Origin: CAZKZZ01 sp964557375
GTDB taxonomy: Bacteria; Spirochaetota; Spirochaetia; SPDA01; CAZJBZ01
DNA: 10,561 nucleotides
Direction of reading: 5' to 3'
Assembly: GCA_964557375.1 (NCBI GenBank)
Contig: CAZKZZ010000128.1
Location: 1-10,561 of the forward strand
In this document: positions 5,337 to 10,561 of the stretch, one piece after another
How the letters are laid out: every line of letters starts with the position of its first letter
Position numbering within the stretch: the first letter of the stretch is position 1
Translations under genes and position numbers: made by a program
Notes under the pieces: generated by a model
The model's database searches: none
The model's input: the letters and a program-made list of their open reading frames with translations, nothing else
What the model was told of the DNA's origin: nothing

Positions 5337-6590
5337 TTACTCAAAAAGAACCAGGTACTGTGCATAGCCTTCTTCTTCTAATGCTTCTTTCGGGATAAAA
5401 CTCAGCGCTGCTGAATTGATGCAGTACCGCAGGCCGGTCGGTTCCGGGCCATCTGCAAAAACATGGCCCAAATGAGAATCCGCATAGTAGCTTCGCACCT
5501 CTAACCCGGAACGTATCGATAGATTCCCGGGTTCATAAACGACATGGTCGGGGTCGATTGGCCTGGTAAAACTGGGCCAGCCTGTTCCGGAATTATACTT
5601 ATCTGTAGAGCTAAACAGGGGCTCTCCGCTTACAATATCAACATATATCCCCTGTTCTTTAGTGTCCCAATAGAGGTTGTCAAAAGACGGTTCTGTTCCG
5701 TTGTTTTGGGTAACACTTCTCTGGAGCGCGGTGAGCTCTTCGAGTCGTTTTTCCAAGTCGAACTCTCCGTACGCTTTTTCTTTGGTAACAAGTCCGCTCG
5801 GCTGAGCACCGCCGATCCAATTACTCTCGATAAACCTATCTCTGCCTGAACCACTCCTATACCGTTTATAGTTACTGCTGCTTTTTTTGTAATAATCCTG
5901 GTGATACGGTTCCGCCCGGTAGAATGGGCCGGCCTCTTCTATTTTCGTTACGATCTCTTCTGAAAATCTGCCGCTTTCTGACAGCTCCTGCTTTGACGCT
6001 TCAGCCGCGTTCTTCTGTTCATCATTCGAATAAAAGACGGCAGTAGTATAGTGGTTCCCGCGGTCTACGAACTGGCCCCCTCTATCCGTCGGGTCTATAT
6101 TGCGCCAAAAAATGTCGAGCAGCTGCTCGTATGTGAGAACATCCGGGCTGTAGTAGACTTGGACGGATTCCAGATGTTTTGTCCGTCCATAGGCGACATC
6201 TTCATAGCTCGGGTTTTCTTTCTCTCCGCCGGTATATCCGGAGACAACTTCTGCAACTCCTACCAGTTTCTCAAACGGCTGCTCTAAACACCAAAAACAT
6301 CCCCCGGCAAATGTCGCGACCGCATACGGCTCGAGATATTCGAGCCGGAATTCCCGGAGAGAAACCACCTCCCCTGAAACGGCGTCTCTCTGCTGCTCGT
6401 TCTCCCTCGAAGATCCGGTGCTGCCGGAATTTATGCTCATTTCAGCTTCCTGCAGACCCCCGCCGAAGAGAAGTCCGGGCACTAGTGCGGTCACAATAAA
6501 AACAAGCGGAAGAATAATCTTGCCTTTTATTGATCTCGTAATATTTTTATTACAAAAAAGAGGTGCAGCACGATTACTTTCACAGCGCAT
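5337..6590 (-). CDS. msrAB: Exported MsrA-MsrB fusion, peptide methionine sulfoxide reductase
   Basis: 417 residues: an N-terminal membrane segment or signal peptide, an MsrA domain (about 90-245) and an MsrB domain (about 273-415). Together they reduce the S- and R-forms of methionine sulfoxide in proteins. A basic stretch and a hydrophobic core (about 24-45) suggest export with or without anchoring, so it should work outside the cytoplasm. MsrA shows GGCFWCLE with catalytic Cys98 and Glu103, GYTGG (118-122) and DPTDRGGQFVDRG (166-178). MsrB shows GTGWPSFTRPI (335-345), DSHLGHVFADG (371-381) and RYCINSAALSF (388-398) with catalytic Cys390. The zinc CxxC is replaced by DIVSG (318-322), as in the non-zinc MsrB of Neisseria PilB. 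Cysteines are only C3, C13, C98, C101 and C390. The start is backed by AAGGAG 6 nt upstream. The upstream 85 bp are very AT-rich and contain TATAAT (6626-6621). Confidence 0.94.
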   Translation of the reverse strand: MRCESNRAAPLFCNKNITRSIKGKIILPLVFIVTALVPGLLFGGGLQEAEMSINSGSTGSSRENEQQRDAVSGEVVSLREFRLEYLEPYAVATFAGGCFWCLEQPFEKLVGVAEVVSGYTGGEKENPSYEDVAYGRTKHLESVQVYYSPDVLTYEQLLDIFWRNIDPTDRGGQFVDRGNHYTTAVFYSNDEQKNAAEASKQELSESGRFSEEIVTKIEEAGPFYRAEPYHQDYYKKSSSNYKRYRSGSGRDRFIESNWIGGAQPSGLVTKEKAYGEFDLEKRLEELTALQRSVTQNNGTEPSFDNLYWDTKEQGIYVDIVSGEPLFSSTDKYNSGTGWPSFTRPIDPDHVVYEPGNLSIRSGLEVRSYYADSHLGHVFADGPEPTGLRYCINSAALSFIPKEALEEEGYAQYLVLFE

Positions 6591-6675
6591 ACCTTGCTCC
6601 TTATATTAAAATTAAAAGATATTATATTACTAATATACTAAGAAAAGCATCCAAGAGGCAAAAAAAGAAGTGTGA
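6591..6675 (-). promoter_or_regulatory. AT-rich spacer upstream of msrAB with possible -10 box
   Basis: On the minus strand it holds TATAAT (6626-6621) within a run of A and T, and AAGGAG just before msrAB. The nearest TTG-type -35 (TTGGAT, 6654-6649) is 22 bp away, too far, so a promoter is only possible. A T-run follows the DUF456 stop (about 6668-6662, minus strand) without a clear stem before it. The base composition differs visibly from the flanking genes. Confidence 0.35.
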
Positions 6676-7194
6676 TCAGCCGCCGATAAGCCGCACGCAT
6701 CCAATGATAAAATATATCAGAATGACCCCGCTTATCACCAACTTCATAAAAATGCCCATGACAGTGCCGGTAAACACACCGAGTGCCGCTTTCAAGGGGT
6801 GTTCACTTTCACGGTTAAAGATGAGTTCTCCCCCCAAAGCCCCAACGAACGCTCCAATGATCGCACCAAAAGGGGGGAAGAAAATCATCCCCGCAACAAG
6901 ACCTATTATGCTTCCGATAATACCGGCTTTGCTTGCTCCTGCCCGTTTGCTCGAAAGAACGGGAAGAATATTATCGATTATCAGGGAGGCTATAGAGATT
7001 ACACCCAGTACCACCAGCCAGAGCGGAGAAAACAAATCGAAAGCGGCGGGTATTGAGATAAGGATGAGACTGATAAAACTGAGAAGAGGACCGGGGAGTA
7101 CAGGAACGATACACCCGATAACCCCTACAATATTGAATACGATACCCAACGCAACAGTAATGATAATGCCGGCAACTTCCATGGTTATGAGCAT
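6676..7194 (-). CDS. DUF456 family membrane protein
   Basis: 172 residues, normal for the DUF456 family, whose function is not known. Nearly the whole chain is hydrophobic with about four to five membrane segments (roughly 6-48, 56-80, 90-106, 108-124, 135-170). The family mark GxIGCIVPVLPGPLLSF (24-40) is present, as are glycine-rich stretches GIIGSIIGLVAGM (91-103) and PFGAIIGAFVGALGGEL (108-124), which resemble glycine-zipper helices. One small polar loop contains SSKRAGASKA (81-90). The ATG at 7194 has AAAGGTG just upstream; a second ATG at 7182 is less well placed. It lies 34 nt downstream of the MFS gene on the same strand and may be co-transcribed with it. Confidence 0.88.
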   Translation of the reverse strand: MLITMEVAGIIITVALGIVFNIVGVIGCIVPVLPGPLLSFISLILISIPAAFDLFSPLWLVVLGVISIASLIIDNILPVLSSKRAGASKAGIIGSIIGLVAGMIFFPPFGAIIGAFVGALGGELIFNRESEHPLKAALGVFTGTVMGIFMKLVISGVILIYFIIGCVRLIGG

Positions 7195-7228
7195 ATCACC
7201 TTTTAGAGGAAAAAGTCAGGAAGTCAAT

Positions 7229-8491
7229 TCATTTTTCCTGTTCATTGTTTTCCCGTATATTTTTCCGGGGCCGCCTAAGAAGAGAATACACAGCGGCTGT
7301 GGTCCGGGGATACGTTTTGTACCGTTTACGACCCAGCTTCGGGAGCCGTGCAGCTTTTCCAAACCGGGCGAGTGCGAAAACGAGGAAGAGTGCCAGAGGG
7401 ACAGCCATTGCATAGTAGAGGCCGGCCGGCCCGATCTTCGCCATTATGTTACCGGCTATAATCGGGCCGGCAGCAGAGCCCACTCCGTAGAACAGAATCA
7501 ACGTTCCGGCAGCCTGCACCATCTCTTCCGGTTCGAGTTGATCATTCATCAGTGCAACACTGAGGGAGTAGAGCGGCATCCCGAACCCGCCGAACAGAAA
7601 GCTCAGGAGAAAAAAGAGTGGACCGTCTGCCCTCGTTACTGCTATAAGGAGCGATGCCGCGAGAGCTGCTGCAGCACTGAGCAGAATTGCCAATCTCCGT
7701 CCCTTTCTATCGGAAATGAGACCCAACGGCCATTGAAAGGTCAATGTTCCCAAAGCAATGAGAAGCATGACAATACCGATCTGGCCCTCTGATAACCCGA
7801 TGCCCTGTCCGTACCGGGGGACGAGACTCCAAGCCCCGCCGTAAAGGAGTCCGCTCACAATAACACCGGCCCCTGCCAGCGGAGAGCGGAGAAACGTCCT
7901 TTTTAAGTGAGGCCTGCCCCGCTTCACAGATGCAGTACCGGATACTTTCGCCAAGGTTACCGGAATAAGGCAGAGGCTTACAATGATCATGGCGATTCCA
8001 AATACTTCGAAGGAGGCCGGTGAAAACCGTCCGATGAGAGGTTGCCCCAACCCCATCGAGGCGAGCAGGGCAATACTGTACAAACTGAGTATTCTGCCGC
8101 GGTTTGTGTTCGACGACGAGACATTGAGCCAACTCTCGACGACGACCTCCATGACGGCCAGACAAATCCCATACATCACCCTGAGGAGAAACCACACCGA
8201 CGGATTAATTATAAGTATGTGCATGAAGCCGGCCGCGGAAGCAATCGAAGCGAAGGCAGCAAAGGAGCGGACATACCCGACCGATTGGATGACCACCCCG
8301 GCTAAAAAGGTACCGATAATGAGCCCAATGTAGTAGCCTGACATGATAAGCCCGATGATCTGTTCCGGGACACCCTCCAACCCGGCCCGCATAGAGACAA
8401 CGGTTGCTAGCAGAGCAGAACCAACTCCCATCAGCAGCACCGAGAAAAGAATTGCAGTTATTGTCGTGACCGGCCTGGACTCTTCCGACAT
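7229..8491 (-). CDS. Major facilitator superfamily transporter, YcaD-like
   Basis: 420 residues from the chosen start, with about 12 hydrophobic segments beginning at residue 10. YcaD-like marks are ESWLN (119-123) followed by NRGR (130-133) in the TM4-TM5 region. The loop 8-9 motif GLISDRKGRR (257-266) is a good MFS motif A, while the first-half copy is degraded. The last 42 residues form a cytoplasmic tail with about 14 Lys/Arg. An upstream in-frame ATG at 8590 would add 33 polar residues and overlap the start of ppc on the other strand. The ATG at 8491 directly opens MSEESRPVTTITAIL and is preferred, although its AAGGGG abuts the ATG with no spacer. The substrate is unknown; efflux or uptake of a small molecule is all that can be said. 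Confidence 0.87.
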   Translation of the reverse strand: MSEESRPVTTITAILFSVLLMGVGSALLATVVSMRAGLEGVPEQIIGLIMSGYYIGLIIGTFLAGVVIQSVGYVRSFAAFASIASAAGFMHILIINPSVWFLLRVMYGICLAVMEVVVESWLNVSSSNTNRGRILSLYSIALLASMGLGQPLIGRFSPASFEVFGIAMIIVSLCLIPVTLAKVSGTASVKRGRPHLKRTFLRSPLAGAGVIVSGLLYGGAWSLVPRYGQGIGLSEGQIGIVMLLIALGTLTFQWPLGLISDRKGRRLAILLSAAAALAASLLIAVTRADGPLFFLLSFLFGGFGMPLYSLSVALMNDQLEPEEMVQAAGTLILFYGVGSAAGPIIAGNIMAKIGPAGLYYAMAVPLALFLVFALARFGKAARLPKLGRKRYKTYPRTTAAVYSLLRRPRKNIRENNEQEK

Positions 8492-8582
8492 CCCCTTACC
8501 ATACCAGCAGCAGCGCCCCCCCGACAAGCTCGAAAGTTGCCACACCGGCCAATCTCCGTTACTATTAGTCAGGGGGTCATAT
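8492..8582. promoter_or_regulatory. Divergent promoter region between the MFS gene and ppc
   Basis: 91 bp. On the plus strand TTGCCA (8537-8542, 5 of 6 to TTGACA), a 17-bp spacer and TACTAT (8560-8565, 4 of 6) could be the ppc promoter. The predicted transcript start (about 8572) falls on the AGGGGG ribosome binding site, which weakens the call. No equally good promoter is seen for the MFS gene. Confidence 0.35.
8571..8576 (+). promoter_or_regulatory. Ribosome binding site AGGGGG that fixes the ppc start
   Basis: AGGGGG lies 6 nt before the ATG at 8583. This supports MNILPPHHHG as the N-terminus of ppc and argues against the longer MFS reading frame over the same bases. Confidence 0.65.
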
Positions 8583-10561
8583 ATGAACATTCTTCCGCCG
8601 CATCATCATGGTACTGCTGACGAAAAACAGCTGCACAATACAGTCCGGCTTCTCTCCTCCATTCTTGGCAGGGTCATCCTGCGCATCGAAGGACGATCAT
8701 ACTTCGAGGCAGTCGAATATCTTAGAACAGTATGTCGAGACCGCAGGGAACAATCATCTGATACTCTTAATCTCGAAGAGATTCTCGGACAAATAGAGAA
8801 ATGGCCGGTAGAAAAAACCGCTATCGTTGCCCGTGCATTCGCCCTCTTTTTCCTGCTTATCAACACTGCCGAACAAGTGCAGCTGGCAGCCGGCTCTGCA
8901 GAAAAATCCGCGGAAAAAGCGGAAACCGATACACGCTTTCCCCGAGGATCGTTCAGATGGGCCCTCACAGAATTGAAAAAAAATGGCCATACCGGAGATG
9001 AGGTTGCTGATTTTCTCGGCCGAATGGAAGTCCATCCGGTCCTCACTGCTCATCCGACCGAGGCGACCCGCCATACAGTATTAGACCTGCAGGCCCGGAT
9101 AGCCGAGATCCTAACCAGCCGCAACACCTGTGAGCCTGAAGAAGAAACAGATATTGAGGATGAATTGGAATCGGAAATAGAGATGCTCTGGCTTACTGCA
9201 GAAGTGCGAAGTGACAGACCTTCGGTCATGCATGAAGTGAGCAACGTATTGTGGTATCTTCATCACCGGTTTTTGGAAACCGAGACTCTTACTATACAAA
9301 AAATACACCGTGATTTTGAAAGTGAATTCGGCCGGTCGATTAATGTCCCCCCACTATTTCGAATCGGAAGCTGGGTCGGAGGTGATCGGGACGGAAATCC
9401 GAATGTAACCCCGCGCGCGACACTTGCTGCTGCAAGACACAATGGAGAGACTGTGATCAACGACTATATTGCCCGGATTGCCCAATTAACAGAAACCCTT
9501 TCGCTCTCGACACTCATTAAAGATGTACCGAAGGAACTGGGGGATTCACTCGAAAAAGACCGTACAGATCTTCCGGAAGTGTGGGAGATGAACCGTGGAC
9601 GGAATGCTCATGAACCGCTGCGGCTAAAACTGAGTTTTATTCAAAAAAGGCTCCAGCACACTATAGAAAAAATTGGCGGCGGGGATGCCGGGGAGAAAGC
9701 GTACAAGAGTGCGGAAGATTTTTATAAAGACATGCTCTTGGTAAAACAGTCCCTTATATTCGCACAGGCAGAATACTCGGCTCGCCAATTCATCGACCCC
9801 CTTCTGACTCTAATCGATATCCACGGTTTTTTCGGATTTATTATGGAAATACGGGAAGATGCCCGGGTCCATGCGGCAGCTTTGGAGGATATCTGCCGGA
9901 CGATCCAAATACCCACTCTCGATGAGCAATCGATGACCGCGGAACTGTTAGGTCGAAGGCCGCTTTTGAGTGAACACCTCCCCGTTGCGGAGCAAACCTG
10001 GAATGTATACCGGGTTTTTCAGACCATTCGAACCATACAGCAGAGTATGGGCGAGAAAACCGTTTCTACCTACATCATCTCTATGACCCACAGTACAGCG
10101 GACCTGCTCACTGTACTTCTGTTTGCAACCGAAGCGAACCTTGTGGACCTGACCTCGGACCCGCCCCGTTCGAGCATCGATGTCGTCCCCCTCTTTGAAA
10201 CACTCGCCGACCTCGAGGCAGCCCCCGAGATCATGACAGCCCTCTTCGACAACGAGGCATATAAACGGCAGCTCGATGCAAGAGGGCGGCGGCAGGAGAT
10301 TATGATCGGCTATTCCGATTCCACAAAGGATGCCGGAATCATACCTGCCTCCTGGGCTCTGTACAGAGCCCAAGAAGCGCTTGCAAAGGTGTGTGCCGAC
10401 TACGGAATTACTCTTTCAATATTCCACGGACGGGGCGGCACCGTAGGGCGGGGCGGCGGCTCGCCGGTTTTCCGGGCTCTGTCCGCCCTTCCACCCGGAA
10501 CAGTGCAGGGAAAAATCAAGGTCACCGAACAGGGTGAGGTGATCAGCCAAAAATACGGCCT
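8583..10561 (+). CDS. ppc: Phosphoenolpyruvate carboxylase (3' end beyond window)
   Basis: 659 complete codons, open to the right edge. The full enzyme is usually about 880-930 residues, so roughly the last quarter to third is missing. It converts PEP and bicarbonate to oxaloacetate and phosphate, refilling the citric acid cycle in the cytoplasm. Key motifs are VHPVLTAHPTEATR (150-163) with catalytic His157, GSWVGGDRDGNPNVT (262-276), MIGYSDSTKDAGIIPASW (574-591) with Lys582, FHGRGGTVGRGGGSP (614-628) with the glycine/arginine loop (Arg617, Arg623), and VTEQGEVISQKYG at the edge. This is the bacterial-type enzyme, not the smaller archaeal PpcA type. The acidic stretch EPEEETDIEDELESEIE at about 183-199 sits where the E. 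coli protein has a less charged helix. No frameshift is seen. It is divergent from the MFS gene, with no evident functional link. Confidence 0.96.
   Translation, partial: MNILPPHHHGTADEKQLHNTVRLLSSILGRVILRIEGRSYFEAVEYLRTVCRDRREQSSDTLNLEEILGQIEKWPVEKTAIVARAFALFFLLINTAEQVQLAAGSAEKSAEKAETDTRFPRGSFRWALTELKKNGHTGDEVADFLGRMEVHPVLTAHPTEATRHTVLDLQARIAEILTSRNTCEPEEETDIEDELESEIEMLWLTAEVRSDRPSVMHEVSNVLWYLHHRFLETETLTIQKIHRDFESEFGRSINVPPLFRIGSWVGGDRDGNPNVTPRATLAAARHNGETVINDYIARIAQLTETLSLSTLIKDVPKELGDSLEKDRTDLPEVWEMNRGRNAHEPLRLKLSFIQKRLQHTIEKIGGGDAGEKAYKSAEDFYKDMLLVKQSLIFAQAEYSARQFIDPLLTLIDIHGFFGFIMEIREDARVHAAALEDICRTIQIPTLDEQSMTAELLGRRPLLSEHLPVAEQTWNVYRVFQTIRTIQQSMGEKTVSTYIISMTHSTADLLTVLLFATEANLVDLTSDPPRSSIDVVPLFETLADLEAAPEIMTALFDNEAYKRQLDARGRRQEIMIGYSDSTKDAGIIPASWALYRAQEALAKVCADYGITLSIFHGRGGTVGRGGGSPVFRALSALPPGTVQGKIKVTEQGEVISQKYG

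Noticed and set aside
6563..7792. Long open frame (409 codons) on the plus strand opposite msrAB start, DUF456 and the MFS gene
   Set aside because: It lies antisense to two clear membrane protein genes whose families are recognisable. Its translation is rich in Pro, Ser, Arg, Cys and resembles no known protein, as expected from the complement of hydrophobic coding sequence.
8606..9046. 146-codon minus-strand open frame within ppc
   Set aside because: It is antisense to the N-terminal part of ppc, has an Arg/Ser-rich composition typical of shadow frames, and shows no recognisable domain.
1..10561. CRISPR arrays, tRNA or rRNA genes, insertion sequences with terminal repeats, toxin-antitoxin pairs, reverse transcriptase or retron-like elements
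   Set aside because: Looked for by eye on both strands. No spaced direct repeats, cloverleaf-like sequences, transposase genes with inverted ends or defence-type domains were found.

Overview
The window looks like a chromosomal stretch from a diderm bacterium, most plausibly a free-living spirochaete (Spirochaetaceae-like). Three things suggest this. The TRAP binding protein is a lipoprotein with a loose lipobox (F-S-S-C). One small ORF resembles the C-terminal part of Rpn / PD-(D/E)XK 'transposase' proteins, which are common in spirochaetes. The left edge encodes a coiled-coil protein with MDERF-type repeats. Shine-Dalgarno sequences are strong (AAGGGG, AAGGAG). The taxonomic call is inference and was not tested by any search. 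The 100 Ns at 5194-5293 mark a scaffold gap, so the sequence is a draft assembly.

Left part (1-1186, minus strand): the N-terminal portion of a small coiled-coil protein of unknown function, then a ZupT-like ZIP-family metal transporter. Their upstream regions share a 10-mer. Next, on the plus strand, is a 74-codon ORF (1315-1539) that I read as a decayed Rpn-family remnant.

Centre (1626-5177, plus strand): a promoter and a leader with hairpins precede a compact operon, dctP-dctQ-dctM-usp. It encodes a complete tripartite TRAP uptake system for an organic acid-type solute (lipoprotein receptor, small 4-TM subunit, large permease) and a universal stress protein with its own very strong ribosome binding site. 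Usp proteins encoded directly after TRAP permeases are known (TeaD of Halomonas elongata next to TeaABC) and are thought to tune the transporter.

Right part: after the assembly gap, three minus-strand genes encode an exported MsrA-MsrB fusion (repair of oxidised methionine), a DUF456 membrane protein and a YcaD-like MFS transporter. Divergently from the MFS gene, on the plus strand, starts phosphoenolpyruvate carboxylase (ppc). It runs off the right edge after 659 codons with its catalytic motifs intact.

Overall this is mostly ordinary housekeeping and transport sequence. I do not see a new defence system, mobile element, CRISPR array or RNA gene. The points that deserve a second look are the cysteine inventory of the exported MsrAB, the altered nucleotide-binding motif of the TRAP-linked Usp, the structured leader of the TRAP operon, the Rpn remnant, and the shared upstream 10-mer of the first two genes.
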